Positions 22,674-34,165 of a stretch of DNA of 64,000 nucleotides are shown here, in pieces. The stretch covers positions 42,958,001 through 43,022,000 of the forward strand of contig CP136891.1 in assembly GCA_034359265.1 (NCBI GenBank). Reading direction: 5' to 3'. Each line of letters begins with the position of its first letter. Position 1 is the first letter of the stretch. Position numbers and translations under genes: made by a program. The DNA is from Canna indica. Taxonomy: Eukaryota > Streptophyta > Magnoliopsida > Zingiberales > Cannaceae. The notes below the pieces were generated by a model. It was not told the origin of the DNA. It did no database searches and worked only from the letters and a program-made list of their open reading frames with translations.

Positions 22674-24516
22674 TGTTGGCTTAAGGTTTTCAACCTTGGT
22701 CTTAATCTCGGTTTTGATGATAACAAACATGGAACAAATGATTTAATTGAGAAATACTTTCAGGTTCCATATTGAAGAAATCAAGAAATTGGGAAATTGG
22801 AAGGACGTTGGTCGATGCGCACAATGTCCTCGATCGGAAATATTGAAGAAATCGAGAAATTGGGAAACTGGAAGGACGTTGGTCGAAGCACTCGGATTCA
22901 TCGGAAAGATAGAGTATAGGTTTAGGGTGTCTAGTTTATATTGTAATATCCTCATGATGATGCATAAGAACCCAAAAACCATTCCCGAATCCCAAAACAT
23001 GAAAACCCGGAAACTGTCCTGAAATAACCTAGGGAGCTCCTTGGAGGGTTATATGTCCTAGACATTTTCTTGACATAAAAAATGACGGTAATTGTTCCTT
23101 GGGTTAAGAGTAGATAACGAGGTATTTTTAAGGATTTTTTGGAAGCCTTTAGCTTACCCTTATTTGACCCAAAAAATTAGAAAACTTCTGTTTTCCAAAA
23201 ATTTGTACTAATCCCTAAAAACTAGATTTTGATTCTTAAGGATTTTGATTTTTTAGATATTTTTATTGAATCCAAATGGGGGGTAATTCTTATATAACAG
23301 TTATGTTTTAAGGTTATTAACTTATATAAGTAGACTTAGTGAAGACGAAACCAGAAAATGAACAAACCAAGCCTAACCAAACTACCCAGTCTAGGTTGGG
23401 TCAACCGGTCGGTCGATCAAATAGTGTTGAAAGTTGGCAGTAGCCAATTCGGTCGACCAGGTGGTCGACCGAAGATGGGTAAAAAAAATGGCAGAAGGCT
23501 ACTTCGATCGACCGGTCGGTCGACCGACCGAGGCCAAAAATTGGCAATAGCTTCGTCGGTCGATCGGATTGCGGATCACTCAACTCACGACTCATTCGGT
23601 CGATCCGTCGGTCGATCGAATAGAGTAATTAAAGCAGTGGTCACGGGCGGTCGATCGGTCGGTTGACCAACGATCGACCGGCAAGCGACCGAACGGTGAA
23701 AACGACTAGTTTTTCGCACATTGAGCTACCATTTGGTTAAGGGGTTATAAATACCCATCACCTAACTCCTTTTACATTACTTAGAGACTTAATTGAGCAT
23801 TATCAAGGAGAGATTTGAGCCTTCTTAAGATCGATTCCTGCGCTATGTTCTTCCGTCAACATTTTCTCAAGCTTCCTGTTTTCTCCTCAACTCGACTTCA
23901 ATTCAAGCTCAACAACCTGCCGAGTTGGAGGCTTGAAGGCTTGGAAAAAAGCACTGATTCTTGGTTTTATTCTTTAGTGCCCAGTAATCTTTATTGTTAT
24001 TTGAAAGTGTTTATTTATTGGATTTGAGTTTGTGTAAGACCTAGATTGTAGGTCCTCAAAATTGGGAGGTTGCCTTTGTGTTTGAGGCTTAATTCCACCG
24101 GTGTAAACGTAGTTTACTAGGATTAGTTGAGTTGTCCCTTAGGTTGAGGTGGAAGAGTGCTCTCAGTAAGAAGGCAGAGACTTCTGAGTGTGGAAGTGCC
24201 TTAGATTGAGAGTGAGACTCTTCAAGTCAAAGTCCTCTATGTAAGGGAAACTATTTAATCTAGTAAACTTAGTTTGGAAATCCTAAGCGGGGTGCATAGG
24301 TAGTGGAGTAGGCATTGGGGCCGAACCACTATAAATCTTTGTGTCTGCATTGATATCCTGTGTGTATTTATTGCTTTATCATTTATCGCTTCCACATTTA
24401 GTCATTGAATTATAAATTGCCTAAGTAGTCAAAGAAACGATTAAAATCAGAATTAGGCAAATAGATTTAGTTAACACACTATTCACCCCCCCTCTAGTGT
24501 GCCATTTTATCCAACA
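22674..24516 (+). mobile_element. Solo Sirevirus-type LTR, copy C (1843 bp)
   Basis: Complete LTR from TGTTGGCTTAAGG to CCAACA with perfect 5-bp target duplications and no internal region. It contains a duplicated 5' segment around 22772-22880, the palindrome cluster at 23398-23700, the TATA box at 23746, and the leader motifs around 24110-24340. It is the longest copy in the window and a good reference for the family. Confidence 0.92.
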
Positions 24517-24850
24517 GAAGATGATCGGGACAAGAACGCACCTATCGAACCACAAACATTTCTCAGGGATAATAACAAGCAGCTGGTTGACAATCTTGAA
24601 CCAAGCTCAGGATGAGACACGCGAAAGGAACCCCGGCTCAGCCCGTGAAAAGAACTCCAAGCGAGATCACATCATTAATAAAGCTCAGAAAAGAGCACTT
24701 CCCCTGTACGCACAACTTCTTTATCACTCAAACAAAGTTACATTTCTCGCAATTCTCTCAATGAATGATTAGGAAACTATTAAAGCAATCTTACTATTCG
24801 ATACTCACTTGAGTCCCCGCATACGAACACGCTCTAAACGCTCTTAAGCA
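24517..24850 (+). pseudogene. Probable continuation of the Tat pol remnant
   Basis: The sequence after the solo LTR opens in one frame as EDDRDKNAPIEPQTFLRDNN, similar in character to the acidic linker between protease and RT of Tat polyproteins. It is soon broken, and no RT block can be recognised. It lies directly across copy C from the protease fragment, and the shared GAAGA joins them. Confidence 0.4.
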
Positions 24851-25008
24851 CGAACTTGAATCTTCGAGCTTACGGTCTTCGGCTCCATAAGCCTAAACAC
24901 TCCATGCAGCGACAAGAACCTGGTCTTCACCGGTCTGGCTCACCGGCCTCGGCACCTATCTCGGACTCCTATGCCCACAATGACCCAAAGCACACTCCTC
25001 GCGAGCTC

Positions 25009-25226
25009 GGCTTTCACCGACTCTCGTCTACGTCTATCACGTCGCTCTTGGCTTCAACGCCCTTACCAAACTCATCGTGCACAGATCTGCCATACGCTCC
25101 TTGGCGAGCTCGACCAGAATCATCGAGTGAAGTCTACGACTACCAAGCCGCTCCTGGCCTCAGCTCCCTTACAAAACTCCTTGCGTGCAGTTCCGCCTTA
25201 TGCTCCTTGGCTAGCTTAGCTAGAAC
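25009..25226 (+). repeat. Tandem repeat array, about 105-bp unit (left part)
   Basis: Two to three units that each begin GCGAGCTCG and end GCTCCTTG, containing CTTACAAAACTCCT-like and TAGTCTAC-like segments. The units are diverged. The array is split by copies D and E of the Sirevirus-type LTR and resumes at 26716-26790 and 28504-28790, so all these pieces once formed one array. Tandem arrays in untranslated parts are known in Tat-lineage elements. Confidence 0.7.
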
Positions 25227-26715
25227 TGTTGGCTTAAGATTTTCAACCTTGGTCTTAATCTCTATTTTGATGATAACAAACATGGAACTAATGATTTCAT
25301 GAAGAGTTACTTTCAGGTTCCACATCGGTTAGCGCACAACATCCTCGATCGGAAATATCAAAGAAATCGGGAAATCGAAAAGACGTTGGTCATCGCGCTC
25401 GGATTCTTCGAGAAGTTAGAGTTTAGGTTTAGGGTGTCCAAATAAATTATAAATCCTCACGATGATGCAAAGAAACCCAAAAACCCATCCCGAACCCCAA
25501 AACATGAAAACCCGAGAACCGCCCCGAAACTCACTAAGCCTAGGGAGCTCCATGGAGGGCTATATGACCTAGATATTTTCCTAATATAAAAAATGGCGAT
25601 AATTGTTCCTTGGGTTAAAACTAGATGATGAGGTATTTTTAAGGATTTTTCGGAAGCCTTTAGCCTACCCATACTTGACTCGAAAGATTAGAAAATTTTT
25701 ATTTTCCGGAAGTTTGTACTAGACCCCAAAAACTAGATTTTGATTCTTAAGGATTTTGATTTTTTAGATATCTTTCTTGAATCCAAATGGGGGGTAATCC
25801 TTATATAACATTTATGGGCGGTCGATTGGTCGGTCGGTCGATCGGTCAGTCGATCGGTCGGTCGATCGGTCGGTCGACCGACGATCGACCGGCAAGCGAT
25901 CGAACGGCGCTCAACGGGCGAAAAAACATCCGTTGAGGAGCTGTTTGGTTGAGGGGTTATAAATACCCTTCACCTATCTTCTTTAAGCCTTCTTAACAAC
26001 TGATCTAAGCTTCCATTGAGCCATTATTGATCATTCTCAAAGCATTTCTTGAGTCATCTTTGACAACCCTAGTTTCCATTATACATCCTTGATCTTGCCT
26101 TCAACCTTTGAACGATTCATCATTGAGGCATCAAGAGGAACTAAGACTCGTGTTTGGAGCTAAGTATTTGTTGTATTATTTATTTGCTCCAATACTTGTG
26201 TATTTTTGTGATTTATTTCATTGTATTTGAGCGTATAAGAAGACCTAGTGTTAGGTCTTGTGTGTAAGTGGTTTCCTTGGTGTAGAAGGTGTAAAGCCAC
26301 TTGTTTAAACATAGTTTACTAGGATTAGTTGATTTGTTCCTTAGGGTTGAGGTGGAAGAGTGCTCTCGGTAAGAAGGTGGAGACTTCCGGGTGTGGAAGT
26401 GTCTTAGATTGAGAGTGAGACTCTTTGGGTCAAAGTCCTCTTTGTAAGGGAAACGATTTAATCTAGTAAACTTAGTTTGGAAATCCTAAGCGGGGTGCTT
26501 AAGTAGTGGAGTAGGCATTGGGGCCAAACCACTATAAATCATTGTGTTAGCATTGATATTTTGTTTGTCTTTATTGCTTCCTATTTATTGCTTCCGCTTG
26601 CTATTAATATCGAACATAGCATAACTAATCAAGAAACGATTAAAACCAGAATTAGGCGATAAGATTAGTTAACACACTATTCACCCCCCCTCTAGTGTGG
26701 CAATTTCACCCAACG
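25227..26715 (+). mobile_element. Solo Sirevirus-type LTR, copy D (1489 bp)
   Basis: Starts TGTTGGCTTAAG and ends CCCAACG, where the terminal A appears mutated. Flanks are AGAAC before and AGAAT after, a one-mismatch 5-bp target duplication. Its palindrome cluster (25816-25905) is nearly pure GGTCGATC/GGTCGGTC alternation and much shorter than that of copy C. The TATA box is near 25957. Confidence 0.85.
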
Positions 26716-26785
26716 AGAATCCCCAAGTGTAGTCTACGGTTATCACACTGCTACTAGACTCAACGCCCTTACAAAACTCCTCGCG

Positions 26786-26790
26786 CGTGG
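26786..26790. repeat. Target-site duplication CGTGG of copy E
   Basis: CGTGG lies before the reverse-strand LTR and again at 28504-28508 after the second LTR fragment. It proves that everything between is one inserted element. Confidence 0.88.
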
Positions 26791-28503
26791 TGTTGGTGAA
26801 ATGGTCACATTAGAGGGGAGGGGGTGAATAGTGTGTTAACTAAAACTATTTGCCTAAATTCGATTTTAAACGTTTTCCTAAACTACTTAAGCAATTCAAA
26901 ATTGAACGACTAAATGCCGAAGCGATTGATGATAAAGCAATTAACACAAACAAAATATCAATGCTAACACAATGATTTATAGTGGTTCGGCCCCAATGCC
27001 TACTCCACTACCTAAGCAGCCCACTTAGGATTTCCAAAGTAGTTTAACTAGATTAATTAGTTACCTTACAATGAGGAGTTTGCACTGGAAAGTCTCTGCT
27101 CTCAAACCGAAGATACTTCCACACCCGGAAGTATCCCACCTTCCTACCGAGAGCATTCTCCCACCTCAACCTAAGGACAACTCAACTAATCCTAGTAAAC
27201 TAAATTTACAATGGTGGATGTAAGCCTTAACACCAAGGCAACCACCAACTCAATCAACCTAGCACTCTAGGTTTACACAAATGATATACAATGAAAATAA
27301 ACCACAAAATATACAAACAATGGAGCAAATATATAATACAATAAATACTTAGCCCCAAAGAAAACTCCTTAGTCCTCCTGATGCCTTAAGATGATGAATC
27401 GGTGAAGCTTGAAGGCTAAATCAAGGAGTGGAGATCAAAACTAGGGTTCTTGCAAGGATGGCTCAATGAATGCTTGTAGAGATTCTTAGGATCACACTTT
27501 GAGGCTTGGGAGCATCAATGGTGATCTAGAAATGAGTCTGTGATGGGTATTTATAACCCCCCAAACACCAAGGCTTGTCAACGAGCATTTTTTTGACCGT
27601 TGGCGATGCCCGGTCACTTGCCGGTCAATCGTCGGTCGATTGACCGAGCGATCGCCAAGCGACCGAAGGTATTATGCCCATTCTAGCAACATTCGGTCGA
27701 CCGAATTGGCTACTACCAATTTTTTACCACATTCGGTGGACCGATCGGTCGACGGAATTGCCTTAAGACTGATTTCCTCTTCTGCCGGTCGACCGAATTT
27801 GGGTAGGGCAATTTTCTTGTGTATTTTTCTTGCGTGCTTCGTTTACGGGTTTTGGCCTTCAGTCTGCATCTACTTGGAGAGCTTTCCATATGTTCTCTAG
27901 ACTCGTCCAAGACATCTTTGGTGCACTCGTGGAACTTCTAGAAATTTCTGCAACGAACCCGAGCACGTCGACCAATGTCATTCCGATTTTCCAATTTCTT
28001 CAATATTTTTGATCGAGGACATCGAGCACTAATTGATTTGGAACCTGAAAATAATTCTCTATGAAACATTCATTCCATGTTTGTTATCATCAAAATCGAG
28101 ATTAAGACCAAGGTTGAAAACCTTAGGCCAACAATCTCTCCCTTTTTGATGATGACAAACATCCTTAAGAAAATATATACAATTAAGCTTAAAGGATATC
28201 AACCATGGGATTTCTCCCCCAATCAACATGCATATTTATGAAAATAAACAAAACATCCAATAAGAGACTAAGTCATACAAGATGTCTTCGGTGCACACGT
28301 CCAACTTCTAGAAATTTCTGCAACGAACCCGAGCGTGTTGAATAATTTCCTTCTGATTTTTTGATTTCTTCGATATTTCTGATCGAGGACATCGAGCGCT
28401 AACTGATATGGAACCTGAAAATAATTCTCCATTAAATATTAGTTCCATGTTTGTTATCATCGCAACCGAGATTAAGACCAAGGTCAAAAACCTTAGGCCA
28501 ACA
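26791..28503 (-). mobile_element. Internally deleted Sirevirus-like element, copy E
   Basis: Reverse strand: a complete 3' LTR (26791-28133), 144 bases of internal 3' sequence with polypurine tracts (28134-28277, for example CCCTTTTTGATGATGAC), and the first 226 bases of the 5' LTR (28278-28503). The rest of the 5' LTR and all coding sequence are gone. Perfect CGTGG duplications flank it, so the deletion happened after insertion, or a defective cDNA was inserted. Neither gag nor pol remains. Confidence 0.88.
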
Positions 28504-28790
28504 CGTGGTTCCGCCTTATGCTCCTTGGCGAGTTCGGCTAGAACCCTCGAGTGCAGTCTACATCTATTATGCCACTATTCCTGGCCTCGGTGCCCCTACA
28601 TAACTCCTCGCGCATGGTTCCGCCTTACGGTCCTTAACGAGTTTGGCCTGAACCCCTGAGTACCAAATTCCTCACACCAAATACTTTTGGCCATGGCCTC
28701 TACATGGCGCCTTACACACGGCCCCGACATACACCTTTTGGCAGGCTCAACCTAAGTGCAAACCACCAGGCTACTGCGCCACTACTTATA
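28504..28790 (+). repeat. Tandem repeat array, about 105-bp unit (right part)
   Basis: Continuation of the array interrupted at 26790, with three increasingly diverged units (starting near 28525, 28630 and 28735) sharing CCTTATGCTCCTTGGCGAG-like and CCCTACATAACTCCTCGCG-like blocks. Units decay to the right until they cannot be aligned by eye. Confidence 0.65.
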
Positions 28791-28804
28791 CGTAATTAGC
28801 AAGG

Positions 28805-29000
28805 TTCAATCATGAACTAGACCTCAGAATGTTCAATGATGAACCAGATCTCAAATGGTTCAATCATGAACCAAATTTCAGATGGTTCAGCCATGAACCA
28901 GATCTGAGATGGTTCAATCATGAACTATATTTCAGAAGGTTCAACCATATATAGATTCCACAAGATTTAACCTTGGATCATCATTTCGGATGATTCAACC
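28805..29000 (+). repeat. Short tandem repeat, about 28-bp unit
   Basis: Six to eight units of GGTTCAATCATGAACCAGAT type with variable ends, each holding an inverted repeat GGTTCA...TGAACC. It lies between the 105-bp array and the antisense ORF, and is probably another repeat block of the same Tat element. Confidence 0.75.
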
Positions 29001-29039
29001 AAGGGGTTTCAATCCTAAACTAGATGGTTTAACCCCGAG

Positions 29040-30990
29040 TCAGAGTCCAAAGGATCGACAGGGATATTCCCTTTGCAAAACATCAAGAAAGATATATATG
29101 CACAAAACATAAACAAAGCTCACGAAGGAGCAACAACTCTCTTCCTTAGAGGCCTGGTAAGAGTGAATATCAGCTCTCTTCCTTAGAGGCAGGAACATCT
29201 TCCTCAGGTTCAGGATACACCAAGGCCCCGTCTCGAATTTCTTTGAAACTATCAGATCGATAAAATTCAGCTCTAGGGGTAAAGAATTAGGCTTGCTCAA
29301 TACCCCTCTTAAAACCCTCATTATATAAAGTTAGGTCAGCGTCCCTCCAGCAGTCCACCTCTTTCTTCTAATATTCTTTCGCCTCGACGTGCTAACGAGC
29401 AACCTCCTCCTCAGATGCTTTTAGTCTAGTAGTCAATTGAGCAACTCCTCCTCGGATGCTTTCAGTCGAGCAGCCAACCATGCCATCTCTCCATCTTTTG
29501 CATCCCTGACCCTGGTCAACTCAAGTTTCAACAGCTCCAAACTAGCATCAAAGCCTTGGACTTGCTTAATTCAAATTGCTCCACCCTATTGGCCATAGCA
29601 TAAAATTGGACCCATACCTCTAACCACTCGGACGAATGGACCATATCCTATGAGCGGTCGAAAGACCCTATATATGGGACTAAGGTTAATCGATGAGCCA
29701 GTGATTCCTCGTTGAACCCCCTGCTTGACGCAAAGGCACTCCCTTCCCTTGGACTGGTCTCCTCAGGGAGGGGGGGATTCGGAGCCCTAGTCCATTCCCA
29801 GGAATGTGAAACACGAGTAGAAGCAGTTGAGTCAGAAGAACTGGGCAACTCCACCAAATTCGACAATGGGGACTCAAAACCCCCGTGCTCGGAATCTCCA
29901 ATTGCCCTGATAAGGGAAAATCCAGGGTCAACAACGACAGTGGATGACTTGGCCCTGGCGGGGATTTGACCACCAGCGATTTCTTCCTGTTACCCATAAT
30001 TGAGGTGCTACATTTTTTCAACAGAAGCATCCGTGAAAGATTGTCTCATCTGGTATAGATGATGTCTTCCCAGCAATACACCTTCGTCAGAAAAGATAAG
30101 AAAAATGGTTGACTAATAAAAGCCTTCAGAAGAGCACCCTACCTATATAAGCTGAGACTGATACCCTCTCTCGATCCCTCTTTGACATCTCCTTGCAGGA
30201 AAAAAGGCTCAGAGGGGTCGCACCTGATCAAAATATCCAAAAATGTGGTTTTCATTGTCATAAATCTTTTCCTCCGTTGCGTGACTAATCGGCAAAGGAT
30301 CTTCAGTCTAGGACGGGGGGAACATCTCTTTCCCAAAGAAAGGATCTAGGTAAAATGGATTCAAGCAAGGCTTCGATTTTACCTTGAAAAAGTGTTTCTT
30401 AAAACTCTGGTGGGAGCTCTGGAAGGAAGTAAAAAGTTTCTTTCCAAATACACTACTGAGTGACACTAGGGCTCCCCTCTGTGAGCCGACTATGTGAACA
30501 AAGGAGAAGAACACCTGAAGGCTTGGCTCAAGGCTCAGCCACCGCATCAAAATTTTAAAACAACAGATGGTCGCCCAATTGTTGGGAAGAAGCTGCAAGG
30601 GAGCCACATTCGCCTAGTCCAGAACTCCAGATTCAAAGTTTGTGAAGGGCAAACGAATCCCAAACTCCTCAAACAAAACTCGATACGTAAAGAAGGATCC
30701 ATATTCTCCACGATGGAAGATCTTGTCTGAAGAAGAGCAAGGGAGGGAGGCGAAAGAATCTTCGCTATCACAACAAGAGATTTTCACCTTATCGTGGAAG
30801 GATTGAATGCTCTCCAGATTGCTCATCATCGAGCCTTCCTAACGTATCTTCGAAGAAACACATGAGTAAGGATTGGTTACCCTCTTCAATGGCCTCGCCT
30901 CTGATGCGGTCCCAGCTTTTCTCTTGGTCATTGGCTTGAACAAAGATCCTCGAAGTAGAAGAAGACAAGAAACCAAAGAGACTCATTCGC
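29040..30990 (-). pseudogene. Tat-type antisense extra ORF (gypsy-type transposon domain)
   Basis: Reverse-strand frames in order give MCFFEDTLGRLDDEQS, then IFHRGEYGSFFTYRVLFEEF, IRLPFTNFESGVLD, VAPLQLLPNNWATICCFKIL, FFSFVHIVGSQRGALVSLSS and SHQSFKKHFFKVKSKP. This is the pattern of the plant domain annotated as putative gypsy-type transposon. Such extra, often antisense, ORFs are known in Tat-lineage Gypsy elements. Frames break near 30610, 30340 and 30130, and the C-terminal Ser/Pro-rich half (29650-30030) is low in recognisable motifs. Function in the family is unknown. The orientation is opposite to the gag-protease fragment at 21867, as expected if both belong to one element. Confidence 0.6.
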
Positions 30991-31094
30991 CACTAAGGTA
31001 AACCTCAAAGACAGGCCAAGACACTGAAAGCGGGAAAAACTCGGACACATGTCTACCTTAAAGACAATGAACCCCTCATCGGGCGGACGAAAGT

Positions 31095-32762
31095 TGTTGG
31101 CCTAAGGTTTTCTACCTTGGTCTTAATCTCGGTTTTGATGATAACAAACATGGAACTAATTTTTCATGGAGTATTATTTTCAGGTTCCATATCGGATAGC
31201 GCTCGACGTCCCCGATTGAAAAAATCAAAGAAATCGAAGAAATCGACAAGGACGCTCGTCGTCCTCGGATTTCGTCGGGAAGATAGAATTTAGGTTTAGG
31301 GTGTCTAGAATATGTTGTAAATCCTCATGATGATGCAAAGAAATCCAAAAACCAAACCTGAACCCCAAAACACGAAAACCTGAAAAATTAGAAAATGCCC
31401 TGAAATTGATTAAGCCTAGGGAGCTCCTTGGAGGCCTATATAACCTAGACATTTTCTTGGCACCAAAAATGCCAGTAATTGTTTCCTAGGTAAAAACTAG
31501 ATAACAAAATATTTTTAAGGATTTTTTGGAAGCCTTCAGCCTACCCATATTTGACCCGGAAGATTATAAAATTTTCATTTTTCGAAAATTTGTACTAGAC
31601 CCCAAAAGCTAGATTTTGATTCTTAAGGATTTTGATTTTTAAGATATTTTTATTGAATCCAAATGGGGGGTAATCCTTATATAACATTTATGATCTATAA
31701 GTAGACTTAGCGAATACGGAACACAGAACGAACAAACCAGCAAAAAAATACACAAGAAATGAGCCCTGCCCAAATTCGATTGACCGACTGGTCGACCGGG
31801 AGAAGGAAAAAACGAGCAAAAGGAATTTTGGTCGACCGACCAATCGACCGATAATGCCCAGAATGGGCAGAATGCCTTCGGTCGCTCGGTGGTCACTCGA
31901 TCGATTGACCGACGATCGATCGACAAGAGATTGGGCGTCGGCAACGGGCAGAAAAATGCCCGTTGACGAGCCTTGAGAGTTGGGGGTTATAAATACCCAC
32001 CCCAATCTCTCTCCCTCATGGTTGTTGTTGTGTCTAAGCCTCAAAGAGCCACTCCTTGCATCTCTACAAGAATTCTTGAGCCATCTTTGCAAAGAACCCT
32101 AGCTTTGAGCCTAGAAACCTTGATATTGACTTTGAGCTTGCTTTGATTCATCTTCAAGTCATCAAGAGGAGCTAGGACATCTTGTTTGAGAGCTAAGTTT
32201 ATATTGTTTATTATTTGCTCTCATTATTGTTGTATTTTGGTGTTTATTTTATTGTATTTGAATTTGTGTAAACCTAGGTTGCTAGGTTTGATTGAGTTGG
32301 TGGTTGCCTTGGTGTTAAGGCTTAAATCCACCATTGTAAACTTTGTTTGCTAGGATTGGTTGAGTTGTCCTTAAGTTGAGGTGAGAGAGTGCTCTCGGTA
32401 GGAAAGTGGGATACTTCCGAGTGTGGAAGTGCCTTTGATTTGAGAGTGGAGACTTTCCGGTGTAAAGTCCTCATTATAAGGAAACTAATTAATCTAGTTA
32501 AACTAGTTTGGAAGTCCTAAGCGGGGTGCTTAGGTAGTGGAGTAGGCATTGGGGCCGAACCACAATAAATCATTATGTTTGCATTGCTTACTTTGCGTAT
32601 CGATTACTTGACTTGTTTTATTCGCTTTCGCATTCATTTAGTAGTCGAATAGTGTATTAACAGAAGTAATCAAGAAAATGATTGAAATCGGAATTAAGTT
32701 TAAGATTAGCAAACATATTATTCACCCCCCCCCCCCCCTCTAGTGTGGCCATTTCACCAACA
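31095..32762 (+). mobile_element. Solo Sirevirus-type LTR, copy F (1668 bp)
   Basis: Starts TGTTGGCCTAAGG and ends CACCAACA. It contains a palindrome cluster at 31780-31925 with many CGATTGACCG variants, the TATA box near 31989 (GTTATAAATAC), leader motifs to 32570, and a 12-C run at 32727. No clear target duplication is seen (AAAGT before; AGAAG, or GAAGT if shifted by one, after). It interrupts Tat-related sequence. Confidence 0.85.
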
Positions 32763-33699
32763 AGAAGTGACATTGCAGAGTTAATCTCAACCAATCAAAT
32801 CCACCTTATGATAATTTTTCAAAAAATCGTGCGAGGACCAAAGGAACCAATTGAAGGACGCTAGAGAAAGACGCGGACCCTACTAATAAGCCGTCATACC
32901 AAGGCGCAAGAGACGAGGAGACAGAACTCATGCAAATAAGGGATACGACAACAACATCCGCTCAAAGAGAATACACAATGGATGTACACCCTCCCATGAA
33001 GCCGTTTGAGTTCGGTATCCCTGAAGCGTTCTCCTCCAGTTCGGCCACCTAACTCAAACTTCATAATCAGACGCTTCTAAGTAGCATCAACCTCGGCCTC
33101 CCCAGTCATTCTTTTTAGCTCAAGCGGTCGATAAGACCGACATCTTCTCCCTGGTCGCCCAGTATGGCCTGGCCAGCTCGTCCGAGATCTCCCAAAAAAG
33201 ACATCCAAACATCAAGAAAGAGACTCACTCAACTCAAGAGCTCGGCACGTAGTTTTACAAACTCCGACCAAGCTCAAGGAATGTGGACTGGACTAGAACT
33301 ATTGGGTCCGATCAGATTAGACCCAACAATGCCCCACCATTCACTCAGAACCAAACCACGCGGCCTTGCCCAGGGAGCTCCACCCCAGCAACGCCTTTGA
33401 GCCAAACTCAAGCCAAGTCAGACGGCTCCATCCAGGGGACCCACCCGGCCATACATGGACTCCTATGTCCTCCCTTATCATGAGAGATATACCATCATAA
33501 ACCTGTCATACCCATTCTAGGCAACAATCCTAGCGAGATTACCAGGTAGCATGATCACCTCCACCTGCAATATATACCGACAAGGCGCACCCAAGTAATC
33601 CTATGTTCCAATTCCATAAACTCCCCCCCCCCCGGCGTTGAACCAAACAAAGAGACACATCAGACCGGATCGGAAGACTTCGACTCTCAAGAAGGAACA
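32763..33699. other. Uncharacterised, possibly Tat LTR sequence
   Basis: About 940 bases without a convincing gene. They contain GACCCAACAATGCCCCACCA-like, GCCCAGGGAGCTCCACC and poly-C segments, and lie between copy F and the 3' end of copy G. Position to the right of the antisense ORF fits the 3' untranslated region or LTR of the Tat element, but no terminal motif was found to prove it. Confidence 0.35.
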
Positions 33700-34165
33700 A
33701 TAGGTATAAGGGGAGAAACCATGTCTATAGATAGGGGTAGTTCTATTGTGTAGATATGCATGTTGATAGGGGGAGTTTTATTGTGGTTGATATTCTTTAT
33801 TCTTAAATGAAAATATTCTCTTAAGGATGTTTGTCATCATCAAAAAGGGAGAGATTGTTGGCCTAAGATTTTCAACATTGGTCTTAATCTTGATTTTGAT
33901 GATAACAAATATGGACTAATGTTTGAGTAAGAAAAATATTTTCAGGATCCATATCGATTTGCGCATGACGTCCGCGATCAAAAAAATCAAAGAAATCAGA
34001 GAAATCGGCAAGGATGCTTGGGATTCATCGTAATTTAAGAGTCTAGATTTAGGGTGTCAAGATTTATTGTAATATCCTCTATTTGATGCACAAGGACCCT
34101 AAAATAGAAACTCGAAATGTGAAAACTTCAACGAACCAAGGAAAATCAACAAACTATCCAGGTTT
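33700..34165 (+). mobile_element. 3' end of a Sirevirus-like element, copy G (internal end plus LTR start)
   Basis: 33700-33855 holds the repeated polypurine tracts (TAAGGGGAGAAACC, GATAGGGGGAGTTTT, AAAAAGGGAGAGAT). The LTR starts at 33856 with TGTTGGCCTAAG and runs about 310 bases before it joins Tekay RT sequence near 34166. Most of the LTR and all of the coding part are missing. Confidence 0.8.

Noticed and set aside
23358..23666. 102-codon Arg/Gly/Ser-rich ORF in solo LTR copy C
   Set aside because: It is a translation of the GGTCGACC palindrome cluster. Similar ORFs appear wherever the cluster occurs, with differing frames.
31090..32767. 5-bp target duplication for solo LTR copy F
   Set aside because: AAAGT and AGAAG (or GAAGT with a one-base shift) do not match well enough to claim.
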